Positions 1 to 6,134 of a stretch of DNA of 6,134 nucleotides are shown piece by piece. Below the pieces are notes generated by a model, which was not told where the DNA came from, did not search any database, and worked only from the letters and a program-made list of their open reading frames with translations. Numbering within the stretch: the stretch's first letter is position 1; the number at the start of each line of letters is the position of its first letter. Both the position numbers and the translations under genes were made by a program. The stretch is from Methylococcaceae bacterium. Lineage in GTDB: Bacteria > Pseudomonadota > Gammaproteobacteria > Methylococcales > Methylomonadaceae. The DNA lies in the NCBI GenBank assembly GCA_003155565.1, contig PMDM01000280.1:829-6962 (forward strand), in the 5' to 3' direction.

Positions 1-297
1 GGTTTGCGGCTGCTCGAAAAACTGCGGGGTTTCAGTGTTTTTCTAAGGGCTGGGTTGCAACGCTTAGGTTATGAGACCTTGCCCGGTGAGCATCCTATTG
101 TGCCCGCTTTTATCAGGGACACGAATAAAACATCAGCCCTGGTAGCCCATTTGTTTGCCCATAATATCCTAGTCACAGGGCTGAATTATCCCGTTGTCCC
201 TAAAGGTGAGCAGGAAATACGATTGCAGGTTTCCGCCGACCATACTGAACAGGATTTGAAATTTTTGCTGGATAAACTGGCCGAGTTTAAAGGGTAG
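1..297 (+). CDS. kbl: Glycine C-acetyltransferase-like PLP enzyme, C-terminal part (5' end outside window)
   Basis: The gene enters from the left edge, so only the last 98 codons are visible, ending at TAG 295-297. The protein belongs to the PLP-dependent alpha-oxoamine synthase family. The visible part is the C-terminal small domain, with the LPGEHPIVPAF segment followed by GLNYPVVPKGEQEIRLQVSA and a downstream HTEQDL. The stretch SYPVVPKGQARIRTQMSAAHT at the same place in Kbl is very similar. Kbl (2-amino-3-ketobutyrate CoA ligase) converts 2-amino-3-oxobutyrate and CoA to glycine and acetyl-CoA in threonine breakdown, in the cytoplasm. The catalytic lysine and cofactor-binding region lie outside the window. 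Related enzymes (BioF, 5-aminolevulinate synthase, serine palmitoyltransferase) share the fold, so the substrate is an inference. It is supported by the resemblance to Kbl and by the two glycine cleavage genes immediately downstream, which would use its product. The tail after the conserved core is short, ending about 10 residues after the last recognisable helix. The family is quite certain; the exact activity is less so. Confidence 0.75.
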   Translation, partial: GLRLLEKLRGFSVFLRAGLQRLGYETLPGEHPIVPAFIRDTNKTSALVAHLFAHNILVTGLNYPVVPKGEQEIRLQVSADHTEQDLKFLLDKLAEFKG

Positions 298-346
298 CCT
301 GTTTATGAGGCAGCAGATTATAAGGCTCTATCTGTCAGTGTAACAC

Positions 347-1429
347 ATGTTAAAACAAACCCCCCTCTATAATCTTCATCTTGATCTGGGTGGCAAAATG
401 ACGGCTTTTGCCGGTTACCAACTGCCTATCCACTATCGGAATGGCATAATTCACGAACATCTGCATTGCAGAAGTCATGCGGGTTTTTTCGATATATCAC
501 ATATGGGGCAATGCCTTATTTCAGGTGCTGAAGCCACTAGTGAACTTGAACGACTTACCCCCAGCAACATTACCGGGCTAAAACCCGGACAGCAGAAATA
601 TACCGTACTGACAAACGAGGAAGGCGGCATCATTGATGACATCATCGTTACCAGCATCGAATCCGGTTTGAGGATCGTTGTCAATGCGGCCTGTAAAGAC
701 AAGGATTTTCATTATTTGGCTCACCAATTATCTGATCACTGTCATTTTGTTGAATTCACTGACCAAGCGCTCTTTGCATTACAGGGGCCGACAGCGGCAG
801 CCATCATCAGAAAATTTTCTGCACACACCGCCGATTTGCCGTTTATGACTGCCTGTGAAACCGAACTAAGCGGTATTCATTGCACCATCAGCCGATGCGG
901 TTACACTGGCGAGGACGGTTTTGAAATATCCGTTGCCAATGTCCATGCTGAAGCACTTGCTCGTCTGCTCTTAGCGGAAAAAGACGTTATTCCAATAGGA
1001 CTAGGCGCACGAGATACCTTACGCCTAGAAGCGGGTTTGTGCCTTTACGGACATGAACTCAATGAAACCATAACGCCAGTAGAAGCAGGATTACACTGGC
1101 TGATTAAAAAAGGCCACAGCGATTTCCCAGGAGCTGACAAAATTATCCGGCAGTTACAATTTGGCACAGAAAAAATTCTGGCCGGGCTTGTTGTGGATAG
1201 TAAAGTTCCGGTACGGGAAGGCAGCGTCATCTTAAACGACGAAAAAAATGAAGTAGGTCATGTCACCAGTGGCAGCTTCTCCCCCAATCTCGGCAAACCC
1301 ATTGCAATGGCAATGTTAGATCGTCATTATTCCGCCTTAGGTACCCGTTTACACGCAAAGGTACGCGAGCATCACGTCGCGGTCACCGTCACCCGATTGC
1401 CCTTCATTCCTCATCGCTATCAGAGATAA
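347..1429 (+). CDS. gcvT: Aminomethyltransferase, glycine cleavage system T-protein
   Basis: The T-protein takes the aminomethyl group carried on lipoylated GcvH, passes the carbon to tetrahydrofolate as 5,10-methylene-THF, and releases ammonia. It acts in the cytoplasm as part of the glycine cleavage complex. At 360 residues the protein has the usual family length. Visible family features are the start TPLYNLHLDLGGKMTAFAGY (5-24), the FFDISHMGQ motif (47-55), the GGIIDD segment (93-98) whose aspartate pair corresponds to the folate-site acid, LQGP (145-148), the YTGEDGFEI loop (186-194), and GLGARDTLRLEAG (218-230). The C-terminal beta-barrel domain contains VGHVTSGSFSPNLGKPIAMA (303-322). 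The ATG is the only plausible start: an in-frame TAA lies at 341-343, and the conserved N-terminus begins immediately after the ATG. No good Shine-Dalgarno sequence precedes it, which suggests coupling to the upstream gene. The gene sits 49 bases after the Kbl-like gene and 3 bases before gcvP, so the three are probably cotranscribed. No gcvH lies between gcvT and gcvP, where many bacteria have it. Confidence 0.95.
   Translation: MLKQTPLYNLHLDLGGKMTAFAGYQLPIHYRNGIIHEHLHCRSHAGFFDISHMGQCLISGAEATSELERLTPSNITGLKPGQQKYTVLTNEEGGIIDDIIVTSIESGLRIVVNAACKDKDFHYLAHQLSDHCHFVEFTDQALFALQGPTAAAIIRKFSAHTADLPFMTACETELSGIHCTISRCGYTGEDGFEISVANVHAEALARLLLAEKDVIPIGLGARDTLRLEAGLCLYGHELNETITPVEAGLHWLIKKGHSDFPGADKIIRQLQFGTEKILAGLVVDSKVPVREGSVILNDEKNEVGHVTSGSFSPNLGKPIAMAMLDRHYSALGTRLHAKVREHHVAVTVTRLPFIPHRYQR
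1422..1426 (+). promoter_or_regulatory. Probable ribosome binding site of gcvP inside the end of gcvT
   Basis: AGAGA at the very end of the gcvT reading frame lies six bases before the gcvP ATG at 1433. It is only a partial match to the Shine-Dalgarno core. With only three bases between the gcvT stop and the gcvP start, translational coupling probably matters more than this site. Confidence 0.4.
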
Positions 1430-1432
1430 CTC

Positions 1433-4330
1433 ATGCCCACCTCACGCCCCAGCTTGAACCAATTGGAAATGCGCGGTTATTTTATCCACCGCCATATCGG
1501 GCCTAACCTTAAGCAAATCCGTGAAATGCTTGCCGAACTTGGCTTGACTGAACTGGATGAAATCATCGAACAGGCAGTGCCAGCCGACATCGTCAACCAC
1601 GAACCGCTGAAACTGACTGAAACGGTCAGCGAAAACGCCGTTACCAAGCACATGCGTAAAATGCGCGAACGCAATAAGGTCTTCACCTCGATGATCGGCA
1701 TGGGTTATTACGACACCATCATGCCTGCCGTGATCAAGCGTAATGTCCTGGAAAACCCTGGCTGGTACACCGCTTACACGCCTTATCAGGCCGAAGTCAG
1801 CCAGGGGCGGCTGGAGGCCTTGTTAAACTTCCAGCAAATGATTATCGACCTGACCGGCATGGAACTCGCCAATGCTTCCTTGCTCGATGAAGCCACAGCT
1901 GCGGCGGAAGCCATGACTATGGCTAGGCGACTATCGAAAAGCACTGCCAATGCGATAATGGTCGATCAGGATTGCCATCCACAAACTATAGCGGTCGTTA
2001 AAACCCGCGCCCATTCACTAGGCTATGAAGTCATTATTGCCGACCCTTTTTGCGGCTTGCAACAACATGATTTTTTTGCTGTCCTGGTGCAATATCCCGG
2101 TTCTAAAGGCGAAATTAAAGACTTAACTGAAATTGTCGAAATCGCCCACGCGAAATCAGCTTTAGTTACCGTCGCCGCCGATCTGTTAAGCCTGGTTTTG
2201 CTTAAACCACCGGGGGCATTCGGAGCGGATATTGTCGTTGGCAGCGCACAACGCTTTGGTGTACCGATGGGATACGGCGGCCCACATGCCGCGTTCTTTG
2301 CCACTCGGGATGAATTCAAGCGTTCCGTCCCCGGTCGCATCATCGGCGTTTCTAAAGACAGTCATGGGCAGATTGCCCTGCGTATGGCCTTGCAAACCCG
2401 CGAACAGCATATCCGCAGGGACAAAGCCACCAGCAATATTTGTACGGCACAAGTCCTACTGGCGGTCATAGCCGGGTTTTATGCGATTTACCACGGTGCC
2501 GAAGGCCTGCGCTTGATAGCCGGCAGGGTGCATCGTTACGCCCAAATCCTGGCGGCAGGTATCGCCCAGTTAGGTCTTGAGATCGTCAGCCACCGCTATT
2601 TCGATACCCTTGTCGTCCGAGTCCCGAACCGTGCGAAACGCATCGTGGCGCAGGCGGCAGATGCCAATATCAACCTGCGTTTCATTGATGCCGACCATAT
2701 CGGAATATCCCTGGACGAGACGACAACGCGGAAAAACCTGCGGGAACTGTGGCAGGTATTCTCCACACCCGCTTTAGAATTCCCGGACATCAGCCGATTA
2801 AATGCCGCTTTGATGGAATGTATACCCGACGCGCTATTGCGTAGCGATAACATCCTCCAACACCCCGTTTTTGAACGCTACCATTCCGAGACTGAAATGA
2901 TGCGGTATATGCGAAGGCTGGCTCGGCGCGATATTGCACTCGACCGTTCGATGATACCGCTAGGCTCTTGCACGATGAAGCTCAACGCGGCGACGGAAAT
3001 GCAGTCGATTTCCTATCATGAATTTAATGGCCTGCACCCATTCGCTCCGCTATATCAAACCCACGGCTATCAGCAGATGTTTGCCGAACTGGAAGACATG
3101 CTCTGCGATTTGACGGGCTTTGACGCTTTCTCACTGCAACCGAATGCCGGCTCGCAGGGCGAATACACCGGGCTATTGGTCATCCGTAAATATCATGAAG
3201 TCAACGGCCAGTCGCAGCGCAACATCTGCCTGATTCCGGCTTCCGCGCACGGCACCAACCCTGCCAGCGCGGTTATGGCGGGGCTTAAGGTCGTGGTGGT
3301 TACCTGTGATGAAAACGGCAATGTCAGCCTGGATGATTTACGGACGAAAGTCATCGAACACAGCAATACCTTGGCTGCATTAATGATTACCTATCCGTCC
3401 ACGCATGGCGTGTTTGAACAAGCGTTCAGGGAAATCTGCAACCTGATTCATCAACATGGCGGCCAGGTTTATTTGGACGGTGCCAATTTTAATGCACTGG
3501 TTGGCTTGTGCCGTCCCGGCAAAATCGGTGCTGATGTTGCCCACCTAAATCTGCATAAGACTTTTTGCATTCCACATGGCGGCGGTGGCCCCGGTGTTGG
3601 CCCGATTGGTGTAGGGGCGCATTTGGCCCCGTTCCTGCCGGATCACCCTGTAGTAAAAGGCGTCAATCCGGCTAAAGGCAAACACGACACTGTTGGCACG
3701 GTATCTGCGGCGCCCTGGGGTTCGGCCAGCATCTATGCGATCTCCTGGGCTTATATCGCAATGATGGGCGCAGCCGGATTAAAACAAGCGACACTGACCG
3801 CAATACTGAACGCCAACTATATCGCCAAGCGCTTGGCACCGCATTACCCTATCTTATACACCGGAAAAAACGGTTGGGTCGCCCATGAGTGCATTATTGA
3901 TTGCCGCGAATTCAAGAAGACCTGCAACATCACCGTGGACGACATCGCCAAACGCCTAATCGATTTCGGCTTCCATGCTCCCACCGTGGCTTTTCCCGTA
4001 CCCGACACCCTGATGATCGAGCCGACCGAAAGCGAAGATAAAGCCGAGATCGACCGTTTTTGCGATGCCTTGATCGCTATCCGGCAGGAAATCGCAGCCA
4101 TTGAAAACGGCAACGCCGATCCCGAAAATAATGTGTTACGCAATGCACCACACACCCACCGCTTATTGTTGGAAGAATGGCATCTTCCATACTCCAGGCA
4201 ACAGGCGTTTTTCCCTGACAACAACCAGCATGACGATAAATACTGGCCACCAGTTGGACGTATCGATAGTGTTTATGGGGATCGGCATGTGGTTTGCACT
4301 TGCCCGCCTTTGGAGGATTATAGGCTATAA
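1433..4330 (+). CDS. gcvP: Glycine dehydrogenase (aminomethyl-transferring), glycine cleavage system P-protein
   Basis: The P-protein is the PLP-dependent glycine decarboxylase. It releases CO2 from glycine and loads the remaining aminomethyl group on the lipoyl arm of GcvH, from which the neighbouring GcvT takes it. At 965 residues this is the fused single-chain form (E. coli GcvP is 957), not the split GcvPA/GcvPB pair. The start region RHIGP (20-24) and [20 protein letters not shown] in the N-terminal half are hallmark motifs, as are [20 protein letters not shown] (270-289) and REQHIRR. The C-terminal half carries [13 protein letters not shown] (508-520), [10 protein letters not shown], and the cofactor motif [17 protein letters not shown] (705-721). 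K709 in this motif is the expected Schiff-base lysine. The tail keeps the conserved VYGDR. No frameshift or missing motif is seen. The start is three bases after the gcvT stop and gives the normal family N-terminus. An internal ATG at 1469 is possible but would remove only 12 residues. The two genes must be cotranscribed; GcvH and lipoamide dehydrogenase must come from elsewhere. Confidence 0.98.
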   Translation: MPTSRPSLNQLEMRGYFIHRHIGPNLKQIREMLAELGLTELDEIIEQAVPADIVNHEPLKLTETVSENAVTKHMRKMRERNKVFTSMIGMGYYDTIMPAVIKRNVLENPGWYTAYTPYQAEVSQGRLEALLNFQQMIIDLTGMELANASLLDEATAAAEAMTMARRLSKSTANAIMVDQDCHPQTIAVVKTRAHSLGYEVIIADPFCGLQQHDFFAVLVQYPGSKGEIKDLTEIVEIAHAKSALVTVAADLLSLVLLKPPGAFGADIVVGSAQRFGVPMGYGGPHAAFFATRDEFKRSVPGRIIGVSKDSHGQIALRMALQTREQHIRRDKATSNICTAQVLLAVIAGFYAIYHGAEGLRLIAGRVHRYAQILAAGIAQLGLEIVSHRYFDTLVVRVPNRAKRIVAQAADANINLRFIDADHIGISLDETTTRKNLRELWQVFSTPALEFPDISRLNAALMECIPDALLRSDNILQHPVFERYHSETEMMRYMRRLARRDIALDRSMIPLGSCTMKLNAATEMQSISYHEFNGLHPFAPLYQTHGYQQMFAELEDMLCDLTGFDAFSLQPNAGSQGEYTGLLVIRKYHEVNGQSQRNICLIPASAHGTNPASAVMAGLKVVVVTCDENGNVSLDDLRTKVIEHSNTLAALMITYPSTHGVFEQAFREICNLIHQHGGQVYLDGANFNALVGLCRPGKIGADVAHLNLHKTFCIPHGGGGPGVGPIGVGAHLAPFLPDHPVVKGVNPAKGKHDTVGTVSAAPWGSASIYAISWAYIAMMGAAGLKQATLTAILNANYIAKRLAPHYPILYTGKNGWVAHECIIDCREFKKTCNITVDDIAKRLIDFGFHAPTVAFPVPDTLMIEPTESEDKAEIDRFCDALIAIRQEIAAIENGNADPENNVLRNAPHTHRLLLEEWHLPYSRQQAFFPDNNQHDDKYWPPVGRIDSVYGDRHVVCTCPPLEDYRL

Positions 4331-4551
4331 AAAAATCAGCTAACCAGGACGGATGCAATAAAATCCACCATGACCTGGCAATTGTTGCATATCGGCACAC
4401 AATCTTTGTACTTCCATCATTAAGTAACGTGTTATTAATGTATTAGGTAAAAGTTCAGGATGGTTAATAATCGAAAATAATTGATGCTTTTCGCTTGTTC
4501 AGCATTCAAATATCAATGAACATGGCTGTAAGATTAAAAAATGGAGAAATT
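4331..4551. other. AT-rich intergenic region between gcvP and the macro-domain gene
   Basis: This stretch of about 220 bases holds no convincing gene. It starts with a run of A right after the gcvP stop and becomes strongly AT-rich from about 4420. No GC-rich hairpin followed by a T-run is visible, so the end of the gcvP transcript is not explained. Weak symmetric elements are CGAAAA (4472-4477) pairing with TTTTCG (4488-4493) across a ten-base loop, and TAACGTGTTA (4424-4433), a near-palindrome. A -10-like AATAAT lies at 4466-4471 but has no good -35 partner. The promoter of the macro-domain gene is probably here, but I cannot place it. Confidence 0.4.
4543..4546 (+). promoter_or_regulatory. 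Ribosome binding site fixing the macro-domain gene start
   Basis: GGAG lies five bases before the ATG at 4552. It decides the start: the frame stays open upstream to a TTG at 4495 and ATGs at 4516 and 4522, but none of those has a comparable site, and the macro-domain homology begins right at the 4552 ATG. Confidence 0.75.
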
Positions 4552-5043
4552 ATGATACACAAAGTCGAAGGTGACATCCTATTGAGCAAGGCACAGGCGA
4601 TTGTTCATGGAGTTGGGGTAAACGACCCGATGGATAAAGGTTTGGCTCTAAAAATACGTAACAAATATCCCTCCTTGCAAAAAGACCTCAACCGCTGGTG
4701 TCATCAACATAATACATTGCCGGGTGAAGCCTGGATGTGGGTTGGGCAAGATAACGTCCGTATCGTGAACCTCATCACCCATGAACGCATGGAATGCAAC
4801 GACCATCACTATGACAAAGCAACCTTAAGCAATATCAGGCACGCGTTAACTGCATTAGTGAAAATGATAGCTTTTGAAAAGCTTACCTCGATTGCTTTGC
4901 CGAGGATAGGGACTGGTTTGGGTGATCTGGACTGGGATGATGTGTGGCCGTTAATAGAAAATATTTTAGGCGGGCTTGAAATTCCAGTTTACGTGTACGT
5001 TGTTTATCACCCAGGCCAAGCCGCTGATGAACTCGGCGTTTAA
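4552..5043 (+). CDS. Stand-alone macro-domain (ADP-ribose-binding fold) protein
   Basis: A 163-residue cytoplasmic protein consisting of little more than one macro domain, with no signal peptide or membrane segment. It opens with the beta strand and adenine-contacting aspartate of the fold, VEGDILLSKAQAIVHGVG (5-22, D8). The first ligand-loop region DPMDKGLALKIRNKYP (25-40) follows, where typical macro domains have a glycine-rich MGKGLA-type loop. Next come the strand RIVNLITHE (70-78) and the second phosphate loop ALPRIGTGLGDLDWDDV (115-131), and then the last strand PVYVYVVYHP (145-154). Macro domains bind ADP-ribose, and some remove it from proteins, nucleic acids or O-acetyl-ADP-ribose. 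The PRIGTGL...LDW pattern resembles the TARG1/DarG branch and a widespread group of short bacterial macro proteins. The lysine that TARG1/DarG proteins carry after the T of the NLIT-like strand appears here as H77/E78, so enzymatic activity is uncertain. No DarT-like toxin lies next to it. The start at 4552 is chosen from GGAG five bases upstream. Neighbours give no clue to the role. The fold is confident; the substrate is unknown. Confidence 0.85.
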   Translation: MIHKVEGDILLSKAQAIVHGVGVNDPMDKGLALKIRNKYPSLQKDLNRWCHQHNTLPGEAWMWVGQDNVRIVNLITHERMECNDHHYDKATLSNIRHALTALVKMIAFEKLTSIALPRIGTGLGDLDWDDVWPLIENILGGLEIPVYVYVVYHPGQAADELGV

Positions 5044-5061
5044 ACAACCGTCCAGTTCATC
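5026..5061 (+). terminator. Stem-loop overlapping the macro-domain gene stop, possible terminator
   Basis: GATGAACT (5026-5033) is perfectly complementary to AGTTCATC (5054-5061). Inside it, CGG (5034-5036) can pair with CCG (5048-5050) with a three-base bulge on the right arm. The stem spans the TAA stop at 5041-5043. No T-run follows (the next bases are GCAAATAACG), so it is not a classical intrinsic terminator. It could protect the mRNA 3' end, assist factor-dependent termination, or be chance. Confidence 0.35.
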
Positions 5062-5131
5062 GCAAATAACGTACCAATTTCCAAACAATCTACCAGTCAA
5101 TAAGGCACGCTGAACTTACCCGTATCGATTT

Positions 5132-5146
5132 CACTCTTATGGAGTG
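5132..5146. repeat. Short inverted repeat upstream of the acetoacetyl-CoA synthetase gene
   Basis: CACTC (5132-5136), five bases, then GAGTG (5142-5146) form a perfect 5-bp inverted repeat that ends 22 bases before the ATG at 5169. It could be a small hairpin in the leader RNA or an operator half-site pair. At this length chance is a real possibility. The rest of the gap from 5062 shows no convincing promoter. Confidence 0.25.
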
Positions 5147-5158
5147 TATCTAGCCATC

Positions 5159-5163
5159 GGTGA
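5159..5163 (+). promoter_or_regulatory. Ribosome binding site of the acetoacetyl-CoA synthetase gene
   Basis: GGTGA, complementary to the 3' end of 16S rRNA, lies five bases before the ATG at 5169. It supports that start over the in-frame GTG at 5160, which is inside the site. A TAG at 5151-5153 closes the frame further upstream. A GGAG at 5141-5144 is too far from the ATG to serve. Confidence 0.5.
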
Positions 5164-5168
5164 ATAAC

Positions 5169-6134
5169 ATGAATCCAGTCCTTTGGCAGCCGTCGGTTGA
5201 ACGGCGGGGAAACGCCAATATTACCCGCTTCATGAAATCGGTAAGAGAGGGCTATGGAATTGATGTTACCGAATATGCTGCCCTTTACCGATGGTCTATT
5301 GAAAACCCCGCCTTTTTTTGGGATTTGATGTGGCAGTTTGCGGATATAAAGGCAGCCTGGAAAGGCGATATTGTTTTATTGTATGAAGATAAAATGCCCG
5401 GGGCTAAATGGTTTCCAGAAGCTCGGCTCAATTATGCGGAAAACCTACTAAGGCAACATGACAATCGTCGCTTTGCCATTAGTTTTCATAGCGAAAATGG
5501 CAAGATCCAGCGACTTACTTATGGAGAACTTTATAGCCGTGTTTCCCAGCTTGCCCAAGCGTTGCGGAATGATGGCGTAAAGCCTGGTGATCGCGTGGCC
5601 GGTGTTTTGCCGAACCTTCCCGAAACCATTATTGCGATGCTGGCAACCGCCAGCCTCGGTGCAGTCTGGAGTAGCTGCTCACCGGATTTCGGCATCCCCG
5701 GTATCGTAGACCGTTTCAGTCAAATTGATCCCACGGTGTTGTTTGTCTGCGATGGCTACACTTTTGACGGCAAGGTATGTAATCGCCTGGATCAGATTGA
5801 GCCTTTGCTTAAAGCGCTGCCGTCAGTTCAAAAAATTGTGTTAATTCCTTATCTTAAAATGGAATCGTTCAAGATTAGCAATGAGGTAACGCTTTGGGAA
5901 GACTATATGGCTGATTATTTGGAGGATCTGCCGATAGAGTTTGTGCCGATGGCATTCGACGACCCCTTGTTTATTCTTTATTCTTCCGGCACCACGGGGC
6001 CGCCGAAATGTATTGTGCATGGGGTCGGGGGGACTTTGCTCCAGCACCTGAAAGAACATTTATTGCACGTGGATATTCATCTCGGTGACCGCCTGTTTTA
6101 TTACACCACGTGCGGCTGGATGATGTGGAACTGG
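5169..6134 (+). CDS. Acetoacetyl-CoA synthetase, N-terminal half (3' end outside window)
   Basis: The first 322 codons are visible without a stop, about half of the usual length of roughly 650 residues. The enzyme activates acetoacetate with ATP and CoA to acetoacetyl-CoA via an acetoacetyl-adenylate. It feeds ketone-body use or polyhydroxyalkanoate and acetyl-CoA metabolism in the cytoplasm. It belongs to the ANL adenylate-forming superfamily. The N-terminus has the acetyl/acetoacetyl-CoA synthetase cap: VLWQPS, then NITRFM, YRWSIENPAFFWDLMW, and WFPEARLNYAENLL. The middle contains GVKPGDRVAGVLPNLPE and LGAVWSSCSPDFG. The ATP-binding P-loop signature YSSGTTGPPK is at 271-280, and FYYTTCGWMMWNW lies at the right edge. 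SSCSPDFG followed by the TTCGWMMWNW ending points to acetoacetyl- rather than acetyl-CoA synthetase. ATG 5169 is chosen because the family N-terminus starts there, GGTGA precedes it and a TAG lies just upstream. The 125-base gap and the preceding hairpin suggest a transcript separate from the macro-domain gene. The acyl-binding and C-terminal lysine regions cannot be checked. Confidence 0.93.
   Translation, partial: MNPVLWQPSVERRGNANITRFMKSVREGYGIDVTEYAALYRWSIENPAFFWDLMWQFADIKAAWKGDIVLLYEDKMPGAKWFPEARLNYAENLLRQHDNRRFAISFHSENGKIQRLTYGELYSRVSQLAQALRNDGVKPGDRVAGVLPNLPETIIAMLATASLGAVWSSCSPDFGIPGIVDRFSQIDPTVLFVCDGYTFDGKVCNRLDQIEPLLKALPSVQKIVLIPYLKMESFKISNEVTLWEDYMADYLEDLPIEFVPMAFDDPLFILYSSGTTGPPKCIVHGVGGTLLQHLKEHLLHVDIHLGDRLFYYTTCGWMMWNW

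Noticed and set aside
298..346. A glycine riboswitch ahead of gcvT
   Set aside because: Glycine riboswitches often control gcv operons, but the gap is only 49 bases, shorter than a glycine aptamer, and shows no matching structure. If one exists it would have to lie upstream of the Kbl-like gene, outside the window.
2023..2343. Antisense open frame of about 106 codons inside gcvP
   Set aside because: It lies opposite strongly conserved gcvP coding sequence, has no recognisable protein features, and is explained by the codon pattern of the real gene. The same applies to the antisense frames at 3844-4224 and 4077-4400 and to the smaller ones in gcvT.
4318..4330. TTATAG-G-CTATAA palindrome at the gcvP stop followed by a run of A
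   Set aside because: The one-base centre prevents a full hairpin and the arms are AT-only apart from one pair, so it is not a credible terminator. It is probably chance at the coding end.
4101..4343. Same-strand open frame of about 80 codons overlapping the end of gcvP
   Set aside because: It is an out-of-frame shadow of the gcvP C-terminus, whose VYGDR tail is conserved, and no family is recognisable.
4495..4551. N-terminal extension of the macro-domain protein starting at TTG 4495 or ATG 4516/4522
   Set aside because: The frame is open, but the extension does not resemble the domain, the upstream starts lack ribosome binding sites, and GGAG is ideally spaced for the ATG at 4552.
4552..5043. 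DarT-DarG type toxin-antitoxin module
   Set aside because: The macro domain superficially resembles DarG, but the protein lacks the extra C-terminal DarG region and no ADP-ribosyltransferase toxin gene flanks it.
5841..6059. Antisense open frame of about 72 codons
   Set aside because: It lies entirely opposite the conserved ATP-binding region of the acetoacetyl-CoA synthetase and shows no protein-family features.

Overview
The window reads as ordinary chromosomal metabolic DNA from a proteobacterium. The GcvP is the long single-chain type and is close to gamma- and betaproteobacterial versions. The base composition is moderate and the genes are tightly packed. A gammaproteobacterium, possibly a methylotroph, is a reasonable guess, but no sequence here fixes the genus. 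All recognised genes are on the + strand, and genes run off both edges.

Layout. Bases 1-297 hold the C-terminal end of a PLP-dependent alpha-oxoamine synthase, most like glycine C-acetyltransferase (Kbl). After 49 bases comes gcvT (347-1429), the aminomethyltransferase (T-protein) of the glycine cleavage system. Three bases after its stop, gcvP (1433-4330) begins and encodes the full-length glycine decarboxylase (P-protein). An AT-rich gap of about 220 bases (4331-4551) follows. A small gene (4552-5043) then encodes a stand-alone macro-domain protein of 163 residues. A hairpin overlaps its stop codon. After a gap of 125 bases, the N-terminal 322 codons of an acetoacetyl-CoA synthetase (5169 onward) run off the right edge.

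How the genes fit together. The Kbl-like enzyme would interconvert 2-amino-3-oxobutyrate plus CoA with glycine plus acetyl-CoA. GcvP and GcvT, together with GcvH and lipoamide dehydrogenase, which are not in this window, would split glycine into CO2, ammonia and methylene-tetrahydrofolate. The first three genes therefore look like one glycine/threonine catabolism or C1-supply transcription unit. The acetoacetyl-CoA synthetase activates acetoacetate with ATP and CoA, a neighbouring part of C4/acetyl-CoA metabolism, but it probably has its own transcript. The macro-domain protein is the least expected member. It belongs to the ADP-ribose-binding fold and has no evident link to its neighbours.

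I see no mobile element, CRISPR array, tRNA, rRNA or riboswitch, and no convincing undescribed system. The points most worth a second look are the macro-domain protein with its apparently altered active site, the glycine cleavage operon that lacks gcvH, and the small inverted repeats flanking the acetoacetyl-CoA synthetase gene.
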